From the NCBI RefSeq assembly GCF_051414035.1, contig NZ_JBLKNW010000001.1, forward strand, positions 1,550,001 to 1,614,000: a stretch of 64,000 bases of DNA, written 5' to 3'. This DNA is from Halosimplex amylolyticum. Lineage in GTDB: Archaea; Halobacteriota; Halobacteria; Halobacteriales; Haloarculaceae. A program made the translations under genes and the position numbers. Of the stretch, positions 1 through 8,570 are shown in pieces. How positions within the stretch are numbered: the first letter of the stretch is position 1; each line of letters begins with the position of its first letter. Under the pieces are notes generated by a model. That model worked only from the letters and a program-made list of their open reading frames with translations. It made no database searches and was not told the origin of the DNA.

Positions 1-2061
1 CTCCAGACGTTCCTCACCGAGGAGACGCGCCTGGGCATCCCGGCGATCCCCCACGAGGAGTGTCTCAGCGGGTACATGGGCCCCGAGGGGACGACGTTCC
101 CGCAGGGCATCGGGATGGCCAGCACGTGGGACCCGGACCTGCTGGAAGCGGTCACCGACACGATCGGTGACCAGCTCGAAGCGATCGGGACTGCGCACGC
201 GCTGTCGCCCGTCCTCGACGTGGCTCGCGACCTGCGCTGGGGCCGCGTCGAGGAGACCTACGGCGAGGACCCCTACCTCGTCGCCCAGATGGCGACCGCG
301 TACGTGTCAGGACTGCAGGGCGACGGCCCCGCGGACGGCATCTCGGCGACGCTCAAGCACTTCGTCGGCCACGGCGTCGGCGCGGGCGGGAAGAACCGCT
401 CGTCGGTGAACCTCGGCGAGCGCCAACTCCGTGAGGTCCACATGTTCCCCTTCGAGGCCGCGATCCAGGAGGCCGACGCCGAGTCGGTCATGAACGCCTA
501 CCACGACATCGACGGGGTCCCCTGCGCGAAAGACGAGTGGCTGCTGACGGACGTGCTCCGCGGCGAGTGGGGCTTCGACGGCCACGTCGTCTCCGACTAC
601 TTCAGCGTCGACTTCCTCGAGGCGGAACACGGCGTCGCCGCGACCCAGCGCGAGGCAGGGGTCTCCGCCGTCGAAGCCGGAATCGACGTGGAACTGCCCA
701 ACACGGACTGCTACGAGTACCTGCCGAAGGCCGTCCGCCGGGGCGAACTCGCCGAGGAGACGCTCGACGAGTCGGTCCGTCGCGTCCTGCGAGCCAAGTT
801 CGAGAAGGGGCTGTTCGAGGAGCCGACGGTCGACGTCGACGCCGCGACCGACCCCTACGAGGACGAGTCCGCCGCGGACCTCGCCCGCGAGGCCGCCCGC
901 GACTCGCTGGTCGTCCTCAAGAACGAGGACGACCTCCTGCCCCTCGATGGCGCGGACTCCGTCGCGGTCGTCGGACCGAAGGCCGACGACAAGAAGGGGA
1001 TGCTCGGCGACTACGCCTACGCCGCTCACTACCCCGAGGAGGAGTACGACTTCGAGGCCGACACGCCGCTGGCCGCGATCGAGAACCGCGTCGACGCCGA
1101 CGTGAACTACGCCCAGGGCTGCACCGCCACGGGCAACTCGACCGACAAGATCGACCGCGCCGTCGAGGCCGCCGCGGACGCGGACGTCGCGCTGGCCTTC
1201 GTCGGCGCGCGTTCGGCCGTCGACTTCTCCGACGCGGAGGGCGACAAGCGCGAGAAACCGATGGTCCCGACCAGCGGCGAGGGCTGTGACGTGACCGACC
1301 TCGGGCTCCCGGGCGTCCAGGACGAACTCGTTGCGGCGGTCCAGGAAACCGACACGCCGGTCGTCGTCGTCCTCGTCAGCGGGAAACCCCACGCGATCCC
1401 GGAGATTGACGAGAACGCCGAGGCCGTCGTCCAGGCGTGGCTCCCCGGCGAGGAAGCCGGCAACGCCGTCGTCGACGTGGTGTTCGAGGGCCACGACTCC
1501 GGCGGGCACCTGCCCGTCTCGATGCCGAAATCCGTCGGGCAACTGCCGGTCCACTACAGTCGAAAACCCAACACGTTCGAGGAGGACTACGTCTACGACG
1601 ACGCACAGCCCGTCTACCCGTTCGGCCACGGACTGAGCTACGCCGAGTTCGAGTACTCCGATCTGGACGTGTCGGACGCGGAAATCGGCCCCTCGGACAC
1701 GGTCACGGCGAGCGTCACCGTCGAGAACACGGCCGATCGGGCCGGCAGTGACGTGGTCCAGCTGTACGCCTCCGCCGAGAACCCCGACCAGGCCCGCCCC
1801 GTTCAGGAACTGAAAGGCTTCCAGCGCGTCGAACTGGACGCCGGCGAATCGGTGCGCGTGTCGTTCGAACTCGGCGCGAGCCAGCTCGCCTACCACGACC
1901 GCACGATGACCCTCACCGTCGAAGCGGGCGACTACGAACTGCGCGTGGGTCACTCGGCCGCCGAGGTCGCCGAGACCGCGACCGTCTCCGTGACTGACTC
2001 GAAACCCGTCCCCCGGACCGCCCGCCGATACGTCACGGAGACGACCGTCGACGGCGCCTGA
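1..2061 (+). CDS. Glycoside hydrolase family 3 beta-glucosidase/xylosidase, 5'-truncated by window edge
   Basis: The reading frame is open from base 1, so the N-terminus lies outside the window and the first in-window ATG (76) is internal. GH3 enzymes hydrolyse beta-linked glucosides or xylosides with retention. The visible TIM-barrel part contains LKHFVGHG and the nucleophile signature VVSDYFS (Asp codon 595-597). It is followed by the alpha/beta sandwich domain (about 900-1500) and a C-terminal fibronectin III-like domain (about 1650-1990, with VVQLYAS and ELKGFQRV). No signal peptide can be judged because the start is missing. It lies upstream of oligomer-type ABC binding proteins, which fits a role in degrading oligosaccharides. 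Exact substrate cannot be told from sequence. Confidence 0.9.
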   Translation, partial: LQTFLTEETRLGIPAIPHEECLSGYMGPEGTTFPQGIGMASTWDPDLLEAVTDTIGDQLEAIGTAHALSPVLDVARDLRWGRVEETYGEDPYLVAQMATAYVSGLQGDGPADGISATLKHFVGHGVGAGGKNRSSVNLGERQLREVHMFPFEAAIQEADAESVMNAYHDIDGVPCAKDEWLLTDVLRGEWGFDGHVVSDYFSVDFLEAEHGVAATQREAGVSAVEAGIDVELPNTDCYEYLPKAVRRGELAEETLDESVRRVLRAKFEKGLFEEPTVDVDAATDPYEDESAADLAREAARDSLVVLKNEDDLLPLDGADSVAVVGPKADDKKGMLGDYAYAAHYPEEEYDFEADTPLAAIENRVDADVNYAQGCTATGNSTDKIDRAVEAAADADVALAFVGARSAVDFSDAEGDKREKPMVPTSGEGCDVTDLGLPGVQDELVAAVQETDTPVVVVLVSGKPHAIPEIDENAEAVVQAWLPGEEAGNAVVDVVFEGHDSGGHLPVSMPKSVGQLPVHYSRKPNTFEEDYVYDDAQPVYPFGHGLSYAEFEYSDLDVSDAEIGPSDTVTASVTVENTADRAGSDVVQLYASAENPDQARPVQELKGFQRVELDAGESVRVSFELGASQLAYHDRTMTLTVEAGDYELRVGHSAAEVAETATVSVTDSKPVPRTARRYVTETTVDGA

Positions 2062-2110
2062 TTCGGGCAGCCGCAGACGGCGCCCGATTCCGGGAGCCGG
2101 AGACGGCCCC
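2060..2110. repeat. Imperfect 25-bp direct repeat after GH3 stop
   Basis: Two adjacent units (2060-2085 and 2086-2110) both start GATTC and carry GGAGCC/GCAGCC and AGACGGC blocks. They begin on the last base pair of the GH3 stop codon. Function unknown; a slippage product at the 3' end is the simplest reading. Confidence 0.45.
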
Positions 2111-2250
2111 TCCGTCGGACCGTCCGACCGGTCGGTGTGGTAACGCTTTTTTCGGAGACTACCGATGGAGCGCTATGCGCAGTCAACGGGCGGTCGGCGA
2201 CGGGGTGTCCGACGGTGAGTGATACCGCCGGGGACGAGAGCGGTCGGGAG

Positions 2251-2463
2251 ATGGCAGTCGAAGCCCTCTGCGACCAGTCGCGGAAGATCCTGGGCGTGTT
2301 CACCATCGCGGTCGTGTTCCTGCTGATCCAGGTGCCGTACCTGTTCGTCGTCGACCAGGACTCGTCGCTGTTCGTCGTCGCCACGCTCAACGTGATCGGG
2401 AGCGGCGCCTTCGCGGTCGCGAGCGGGAGCGCGCTCTGGTTCTGTAGCCAGCGCGAGGAGTGA
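2251..2463 (+). CDS. Small two-TM membrane protein, unknown function
   Basis: About 70 residues if the ATG at 2251 is used; a GTG at 2215 would add 12 residues. The frame is open further upstream but loses haloarchaeal composition there. The protein has a short charged N-terminus, then two hydrophobic helices (around FTIAVVFLLIQVPYLFVV and LNVIGSGAFAVASG), and ends in a charged QREE tail. I do not recognise the family. It sits alone between the GH3 gene and a convergent small membrane gene. Coding evidence is composition and hydrophobicity only. Confidence 0.5.
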   Translation: MAVEALCDQSRKILGVFTIAVVFLLIQVPYLFVVDQDSSLFVVATLNVIGSGAFAVASGSALWFCSQREE

Positions 2464-2589
2464 TCGGCTCGCTGATCGAGTGGCCAGTCCGCGGGTCACC
2501 ACACGAGCTCGCGCGGCGGAGGACGGTACCCACCGCGAAAATAGAACCGCCGCTTCGAAATGTGGTCGAAACGGAAACGAGGGCGTCGG

Positions 2590-2967
2590 TCAGGCCGACG
2601 CGGACGCCCGGGCGTACAGCTTGTTCGCGAACAGGAACCCGTAGATGCTCGCCCCGAGGACGACGAGGGTCGCCCCGAAGATGCCCATCATTCCGGCGAA
2701 CACCTTGTGAGCGAGGACGGTTCCCTCGACCGCGCCGAAGCTCCGCTCGCCTTCCGGGATCCCGTTCATGATCGAGATGAACCCGCCTTCGCCCCCGATC
2801 ACGATAGCGGGGGTCCCGTTGACCAGCGTCGCGCCGAGACCGATCGACGCGACGCCCAACAGCACGATCACGAGCGAGACGTTCCCCGTCACGAAGTAAT
2901 ACAGCGCCAGCAGGTACGCTCTCCCACCACTCGACTCCTGTTTGGCTCGTTCGATAGCCTGCCTCAT
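2590..2967 (-). CDS. Small three-to-four-TM membrane protein, unknown function
   Basis: About 125 residues starting MRQAIERAKQ. The frame is open further upstream, but this ATG was preferred because residues beyond it are proline/serine-rich and not protein-like. The sequence shows several hydrophobic helices (for example LVIVLLGVASIGLGATLV and MMGIFGATLVVLGASIYGF) and ends in a short basic tail. No domain is recognised. It is convergent with the 2251 gene and divergent from the substrate-binding protein that starts at 3197. Confidence 0.6.
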   Translation of the reverse strand: MRQAIERAKQESSGGRAYLLALYYFVTGNVSLVIVLLGVASIGLGATLVNGTPAIVIGGEGGFISIMNGIPEGERSFGAVEGTVLAHKVFAGMMGIFGATLVVLGASIYGFLFANKLYARASASA

Positions 2968-3167
2968 GTGCGATAGACTGTTCCACACACGAACATCAAA
3001 CTTCCGCTTGCGCGGGCGGGTACGCTCGGCGCGCCACCAGCGGGGCGCTACCTCCGCTCCACTGGTGATTCGCCAGCGCGTCCCGGTTCCGCCAGCGCCC
3101 GGAAACGAGTCCGCGTGACGCGCCGAATTTAATTCCCCACTAGATGGAAAAGGAAAGAACAACAATC

Positions 3168-3175
3168 TATAAATA
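3168..3175 (+). promoter_or_regulatory. TATA box for the 3197 binding-protein gene
   Basis: TATAAATA lies 22 nt before the ATG at 3197 in an A-rich stretch that stands out from the GC-rich surroundings. The spacing predicts a leaderless transcript, usual in haloarchaea. Confidence 0.7.
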
Positions 3176-3196
3176 CAAATCACAAAAGGTAGTGGT

Positions 3197-5350
3197 ATGC
3201 GGAAGCCTGACAGCATCCGTGGCAAGGAGTTATCGCGTCGCCAGTACGCACAGATACTGGCTGGAATGGGAGCCGCCGGGCTGGCCGGCTGCCCGAGCGA
3301 AAGTGGTGACGGAGGTGACGGCGGGAGTACCGGGACGCCGACGCCGACCGCGACGCCGGGTGACGGCGGCACCGACGGAGACACGGAGACGAGTGGCGGT
3401 GAGGACACCGACACGGCGACCCCCCGGGAACCGGTCACCGACACGATCAACTACGCGATCGCCAACTCGCCGGACGTGTTCAACTGGAACCCGTGGCCGC
3501 CCCAGGACAACACGGCGGGCGACCTGTGGATGTCCGAACTCCACGGGCTCCGGAACGTCCACACGACGAACTCGTCCTACAGCGGGACGACCGTCAAGAC
3601 GCCACACAAGCCCGACCACGAAGAGATCGAGATCATGACGTGGATCTCGGGCTACGACGTCGAACCGCCGTTCGACTGGCGGGACCACCACGACGACCGG
3701 TCGACGTACTGGAACGGCGACCCGTACGACGCGGAGGCCCGGGTGAAGCACAACCACGTCGACTGGTTCCAGGGCGGCAACAAGTTCGCCGAGGACGCGA
3801 CGTTCAACCAGGAGGCCGAGAGCCAGTGGACGATCCACTACTGGGAAGACAAGGGCGAGGTGCCCGAGCAGGAGCCGAACCCGACGGGCCGGCCGGTACT
3901 CGAATCGAACGCGGGCCCCGTCGACGGCAACCCGCCGATCCACCCCGACTTCACAGAGCCGTACCTGGAGCGATATCGCGACGCCGGGACGGAAGACGAG
4001 GCCAACAGCATCACCGACGACCTGACGAGCGACGGCATCGGGCTCGAACGGATGGCGCTGAACGGCGGGACGGACGAGACGCTGGCCGGGTCCGGTCCCT
4101 ACGTGCTCGAGTCGATGGACGACGTCGGCTCGGAGAAGATGGTCCTGCACCTCGACGAGGACCACCCGAACGCCGAACACACGAACGTCGAGAAACTCGC
4201 GCTCTACTGGGCGGAAGGCGATCGGCGGAACACCCTCACGACGGAAGGGGTGCTCGACCTCGACGACGGCGCCATCACGCCCGGATCGACGATCACGCGC
4301 GATGCACTCCCGGACCACATCCAGGAGTTCACCCGGTGGCTACGCGCGACCGGTGGCGACTTGTGGAAGCTCAACTGGCGCAACGAGCACCTCCAGAACC
4401 TGTGGGTGCGCCGGGCGCTCGTCGAAGCGATCGACTGGAACGCCGTCAGCGCCAACGGCTGGGGTGAAGAGGGTTCGCAGGTGCTCGAACACGACACCTT
4501 CATGCTCGACGCCCAGTCCGAGCGGCACTTCTCGGAGGACTTCCTCAGCAGCCTCCACACCTACTCCCGCGCGTCGAACAAGGAGAAAGCCACGCAGTAC
4601 ATGAAGCGTGCCGGCTACTCCAAACAGGGCGGCCAGTGGGTCAGTCCCCAGGGGAACCAGGCCTCGATCGACCTCATCGCCACCTCGGCGATCACGGCCC
4701 ACGTCCAGGCGGGTCAGACCATCAAGGCGAACCTCTCGAAGTGGGGCTTCGGCGTCAACCTCAGCACGCAGGGGTGGTCGACCTGGTCGAACAACATCGA
4801 CCCGAACGGCGGGCTCAACTACGACTCGACCATCTTCTGGCACGGCGACCCGTACATCTTCCAGTACTACCACGACCGCGGCGCGTGGTGGGACGAGCCG
4901 CTCGTTGCCGGCAGCCCGACCGCGGAGAGCCCGTTCGAAGCCGAACCCGACGACGAGGTCGACACGCAGGGCAAGCCGATCGTCCAGCAGGTGCCGGACG
5001 AACCGGGCGCGTTCGAAGCGCCAGACGAGGCCGGGAAGGCGCCCGACCTCGACAACGCTTCCGAGGTCAACCTCGTCGAGACGGTCAACGCCATCCGCGA
5101 GCCCGGCAACAGCGAGGAGGACCTGCAGGAGCTCTACCGGACGTGCGCGAGGTACTACAACTTCTACGTCCCGCACTTCCCGTTCCACCAGTACCTGATG
5201 GGTGCGTTCGGCGACGTGCGCGACTTCGACTGGCCGGACCCGGCCGCTCGCGCGTTCGACTACGAGCGCTCGTTCGGTATCGAGGACGTGCTCGTCCTCG
5301 GGGGCATCGCACAGGCCAGCTACGACAAGGAGTTCGAACCGCCACAATAA
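3197..5350 (+). CDS. ABC transporter substrate-binding lipoprotein, family 5 (peptide/oligosaccharide type)
   Basis: A 717-residue extracellular solute-binding protein of the DppA/OppA family. The N-terminus has a twin-arginine signal (ELSRRQYAQILAG) followed by a lipobox with Cys32 (GLAGC), so it should be Tat-exported and lipid-anchored. A Gly/Thr/Asp-rich linker (about 33-75), typical of haloarchaeal surface lipoproteins, precedes the binding domain. The matching permeases and ATPases are probably those at 12955-17360, although about 7.6 kb intervenes. Family 5 proteins bind peptides, nickel or oligosaccharides; the GH3 neighbour makes a sugar oligomer plausible, which is inference only. 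Confidence 0.88.
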   Translation: MRKPDSIRGKELSRRQYAQILAGMGAAGLAGCPSESGDGGDGGSTGTPTPTATPGDGGTDGDTETSGGEDTDTATPREPVTDTINYAIANSPDVFNWNPWPPQDNTAGDLWMSELHGLRNVHTTNSSYSGTTVKTPHKPDHEEIEIMTWISGYDVEPPFDWRDHHDDRSTYWNGDPYDAEARVKHNHVDWFQGGNKFAEDATFNQEAESQWTIHYWEDKGEVPEQEPNPTGRPVLESNAGPVDGNPPIHPDFTEPYLERYRDAGTEDEANSITDDLTSDGIGLERMALNGGTDETLAGSGPYVLESMDDVGSEKMVLHLDEDHPNAEHTNVEKLALYWAEGDRRNTLTTEGVLDLDDGAITPGSTITRDALPDHIQEFTRWLRATGGDLWKLNWRNEHLQNLWVRRALVEAIDWNAVSANGWGEEGSQVLEHDTFMLDAQSERHFSEDFLSSLHTYSRASNKEKATQYMKRAGYSKQGGQWVSPQGNQASIDLIATSAITAHVQAGQTIKANLSKWGFGVNLSTQGWSTWSNNIDPNGGLNYDSTIFWHGDPYIFQYYHDRGAWWDEPLVAGSPTAESPFEAEPDDEVDTQGKPIVQQVPDEPGAFEAPDEAGKAPDLDNASEVNLVETVNAIREPGNSEEDLQELYRTCARYYNFYVPHFPFHQYLMGAFGDVRDFDWPDPAARAFDYERSFGIEDVLVLGGIAQASYDKEFEPPQ

Positions 5351-5468
5351 CGCGATCGACCCGCCGTACTCCCGACTGACCGACCGTTCGCCGGTCGGAA
5401 CTTTCGTCTCTGTCACGCGGTCCCGGGGCGCGGGCGGACCGCCGTTTTCCCCGCCCCGGCTCGCTTTT

Positions 5469-7286
5469 TCACTCGTCGCCGGCCGGGCGGATCGCACCGT
5501 GTTTCAGCATGTGGAATACGGGGTTTCCGCCCGGCCCCGCCGTTCCATATGCTGAACCAGTTTCCTCGGACGGCCACTCGAAGTCGCGCGTGTTCCCCCA
5601 GAGGCCGGTGACCTCGGTGCCGAGATAGACGTCCGGCAGCGCGTCGTTCCACCAGGTGGCGAACGTCGAGACGGCGTCGACCGTCGACGACCGGTCGGTC
5701 GGTCGCCGGATCGTCCGCCAGACGTCCACGAGGTTCACGGTCCGGCGGTCACTCTCGGGTGCGTCTACGTCGCCCGGCGTGCGCGGAACGCGCACCTCGA
5801 CGGGTTTCCCCTGGCTCGACGACGCCGTTGACGCGTCCGAGACGCCGTAGCCGATCGAGGTGGCGCCGTCGCTCGTCACGTCGTAGGCGCGGTGGGGCCG
5901 CCCGTCGAAGCTCCAGAGCATGACGTCGTACGTGTGCTGGGTGACTTCGTAGTGGATCCGCGTGTTCGGGACGCGGTCGATCGAGACGTCGAAGCCGAAG
6001 CGGCCGAGGCTCGACTCGATCATGCTCCCGGCGGAGACGAAGTCGTCCCACACCGGCGTCCCGATGTTGAATCGCGCTCGTCGGTCGTCTTCGTCGCGCC
6101 ACGTATCGTTCTCGTCACGCGTGTACCCGGCCGCGCGCATGTGCTCGGCCGCTCGCTCGGTGTCGGCTTCGACCGGGTACTCGTGGAACGACTCGCGGAC
6201 GGACTCCGGGAGCCAGCGCCGCTCGGCCGGTCCCGCGAGCCCCGTTTGCCGCGCCGTCGGCTCGCCCCAGCTCGCCACTTCGACGACGTCGTCGACCGGG
6301 ATCGCAGCGAGGATCGCACGGCGGACGCCGCGCCGGGCGAGGTGGTCGTTGCGCCAGTCGAGGACGAGCTTCGACCCCGAGGTGGTCCGATAGCGGGCGA
6401 TCTGTTCGAGGTTCTCCGCCGGGGACCCCCGTTCGTCGTGTAACGTCCCGGTCCCGCCGTCGAGCCACCCCTTCTTGATCAGGTTCTCGATCGAGACCTC
6501 CTGGACGACCGGGAGCCAGAGCCGCGGGATAGAGATCTCCTCCGCGCGCGGGTGGTCGTCGAACCGCTCCAGCACGAGCCGGTTGATCGAGACCTCCGTC
6601 AGTTCGTACGGCCCGCAGCCGAGCCCCTCGTCGAGGAGCGTCTCGAGACCGGGGCTCTCCGTCCGCAGGTCCGCGACCACCTCCTCGGTCCTGTCGTCCG
6701 TCGTCGCCTCGCGGAGGCGGTCCAGCCACGGCTCGTAGAACTCGACCGGCGTCCGGACGGCGCCGCTGGCGACCTCCGAGAGGACGAGCGGCCTGTCGAG
6801 CGGGCGCTCGAACTCGTAGCGGAGCGTGTACTCGTCGACGAGTTCGACGCTCGGAGCGGACTCGGAGGAGACGTGCGAGTGGATCTCGTCGTGGACCCAC
6901 GTGTCGCGGGCGGTCACCGGCTCCCCCGACCACCACGTGAACCCGTCGGCGAAGGTGACGGTCGCGGTCGCGCCGTCGACGTCAACCGACTCGACGACGT
7001 CGCCGAGCTGGCGGTCGCTGGCGGGCGCGGCGTAGGACCTGGCCTCGTAGATCAGCGGGTAGAACGAGTCGGGGTCCGAGGTCGACCACGGGCCGACGTG
7101 CGTGGTCTCGGCGTCGTACGGGAACTGGTAGCCGAACACCTCCGGGGAGTCCACGATGTCGTTCGTCTCCGTACACCCGGCGAGCGACCCGACCGCTCCC
7201 CCGGCGCCCAGCGCCGCGAGATACTCCCTGCGCGTCCACCCTGCGCCAGCCCGACCGTGACTACGCCCGTCCGGCCCTGTGTTCAT
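5469..7286 (-). CDS. Second family-5 ABC substrate-binding lipoprotein
   Basis: A 605-residue protein using the ATG at 7286; the frame extends 57 codons upstream, but a TATA-like box (7311-7318) sits 25 nt before this ATG. It has a twin-arginine signal (WTRREYLAALGAGG) and lipobox Cys38 (SLAGC). The body resembles the 3197 product in layout: LVLDWRNDHLARRGVRRAIL matches the KLNWRNEHLQNLWVRRALV region, and WGEPTARQTGLAG matches WGEEGSQVLE. The two therefore look like diverged paralogs in convergent orientation. It probably feeds the same permease set with a different ligand preference. The start is moderately certain and the family well supported. Confidence 0.83.
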   Translation of the reverse strand: MNTGPDGRSHGRAGAGWTRREYLAALGAGGAVGSLAGCTETNDIVDSPEVFGYQFPYDAETTHVGPWSTSDPDSFYPLIYEARSYAAPASDRQLGDVVESVDVDGATATVTFADGFTWWSGEPVTARDTWVHDEIHSHVSSESAPSVELVDEYTLRYEFERPLDRPLVLSEVASGAVRTPVEFYEPWLDRLREATTDDRTEEVVADLRTESPGLETLLDEGLGCGPYELTEVSINRLVLERFDDHPRAEEISIPRLWLPVVQEVSIENLIKKGWLDGGTGTLHDERGSPAENLEQIARYRTTSGSKLVLDWRNDHLARRGVRRAILAAIPVDDVVEVASWGEPTARQTGLAGPAERRWLPESVRESFHEYPVEADTERAAEHMRAAGYTRDENDTWRDEDDRRARFNIGTPVWDDFVSAGSMIESSLGRFGFDVSIDRVPNTRIHYEVTQHTYDVMLWSFDGRPHRAYDVTSDGATSIGYGVSDASTASSSQGKPVEVRVPRTPGDVDAPESDRRTVNLVDVWRTIRRPTDRSSTVDAVSTFATWWNDALPDVYLGTEVTGLWGNTRDFEWPSEETGSAYGTAGPGGNPVFHMLKHGAIRPAGDE

Positions 7287-7310
7287 TGGCGCGAGGATAG
7301 CGGACGGGAC

Positions 7311-7318
7311 TGTATAAG
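7311..7318 (-). promoter_or_regulatory. TATA-like box for the minus-strand binding protein
   Basis: Read on the minus strand the site is CTTATACAG, about 27 nt upstream of the ATG at 7286, consistent with leaderless initiation. Confidence 0.55.
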
Positions 7319-7542
7319 GCCACCGCCCTTCAGAGACCGATCCCGCCCGCACGGGGCCGGAGACGGCGGCTCCCGATCGCTCGCGCTCGTCGGCCCAGAT
7401 GTCGGACACGTGTCTCAGATCGCGGTCGACGGTTGGGGTTGTCAGCCGTTCTCTCACACGGCGTCACCGCCGTCGACGACGCCCGTTTCGTCCGTATTCC
7501 AGACGGCGAGGCGACCTCCGTGCTTCGATCAAGCGGAAAAAA

Positions 7543-7549
7543 CATATAC
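7543..7549 (+). promoter_or_regulatory. TATA-like box for the DUF4129/DUF58 operon
   Basis: CATATAC, preceded by a run of A residues, lies 22-29 nt before the ATG at 7572. It is the only AT-rich element before the first gene of this operon. Confidence 0.55.
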
Positions 7550-7571
7550 TGTGGTTCGTTCAAGACGTAGT

Positions 7572-8570
7572 ATGGATGATTATGTGTCACAGGAAGCCCT
7601 CCGGTTCGTCGTGATCGGGCTCGTCGCGATGGCCGCCATCGCGGTCGGGGCCGCGACGATCACGGCGACCGTCGACACGGGGGCTCCCGGTGGTGGGGAA
7701 GCGCCGCAGAATCCGGGGCAAGACTCCCAGAACCAGCAGGGTGGCGGCGGGGGTGACAGCTCCGGCGGCGGCAACCCGATAAACCGGAGTGTCGAGGGCA
7801 AAAACCGGAACGCGGTGCAGTACACGACGTGCATCGAACCGCTGTCGAGCTGGTACGGCGGGCTGGCGTACTTCGGGGCGGCCGCGATGTTGGTCTATCT
7901 GGTCAAGCGACGCTACTCGTTCGGCGCCGCGTTCCTCGGACTGTACGCGATCGCGCCGCCGGTACTCCTCGGCTACTTCCTCGGCACCGACTGCGCGTCC
8001 GTCGGCGGACCCGGGCTCGGCGACGGCACGCGGGGCGCCATCGCCAACGGAACCAGTTCGCCCGTCGCCTCGATGGACATCCCCCCGGTCGCAATCCTCG
8101 GCGTCTTCGGCATCGTCCTGGTGGCCACGGCCGCCGTCCTGATGCGCGCGTCCGGTGACCAGGAGATCACCACGATGGAGCCGGAGGCGGACGAGGAGGG
8201 GGCCGAGGCGGACGTGATGGACCTGGCCGCCGCGGCCGGTCGCGCCGCCGACCGCCTCGAAGAGCACAACGCCGACGTGGACAACGAGGTCTACCGCGCC
8301 TGGTGGGAGATGACGAGCATGCTCGACGTCCCGAACCCGGACAGCGCGACGCCCGGCGAGTTCGCCGACGCCGCTATCGACGTCGGTCTCGGCGAGGACG
8401 ACGTCCGCGAGTTGACCCGCCTGTTCGAGGAGGTCCGCTACGGCAAGCGCGACGCAGAGAGCCGCGAGCAACTCGCCATCGACGTCTTCCGGAACATCGA
8501 GGACGAGTACGGCGCTGCGGGCGGACGGAGTTCGAACGTCGGCGACACGGAGGGCGACGATGGATATTGA
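7572..8570 (+). CDS. DUF4129 domain membrane protein
   Basis: A 332-residue protein. An N-terminal TM helix (about 10-30) is followed by a Gly/Gln/Asn-rich extracellular loop, two adjacent TMs (about 95-140), a fourth TM (about 175-195) and an acidic cytoplasmic tail. The tail ends in the DUF4129 motif set: YRAWWEMTSML, TPGEFADAAI and LTRLFEEVRYG. DUF4129 proteins belong to the transglutaminase/DUF58/MoxR system, believed to act at the cell envelope, but their activity is unknown. Its 3' end overlaps the DUF58 gene by 11 bp, so the two are translationally coupled. The start at 7572 is supported by the TATA spacing. Confidence 0.8.
   Translation: MDDYVSQEALRFVVIGLVAMAAIAVGAATITATVDTGAPGGGEAPQNPGQDSQNQQGGGGGDSSGGGNPINRSVEGKNRNAVQYTTCIEPLSSWYGGLAYFGAAAMLVYLVKRRYSFGAAFLGLYAIAPPVLLGYFLGTDCASVGGPGLGDGTRGAIANGTSSPVASMDIPPVAILGVFGIVLVATAAVLMRASGDQEITTMEPEADEEGAEADVMDLAAAAGRAADRLEEHNADVDNEVYRAWWEMTSMLDVPNPDSATPGEFADAAIDVGLGEDDVRELTRLFEEVRYGKRDAESREQLAIDVFRNIEDEYGAAGGRSSNVGDTEGDDGY

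Noticed and set aside
307..1953. Long minus-strand frame opposite the GH3 gene
   Set aside because: Same codon-bias artefact; repetitive composition and no start context, whereas the plus strand encodes complete GH3 blocks.
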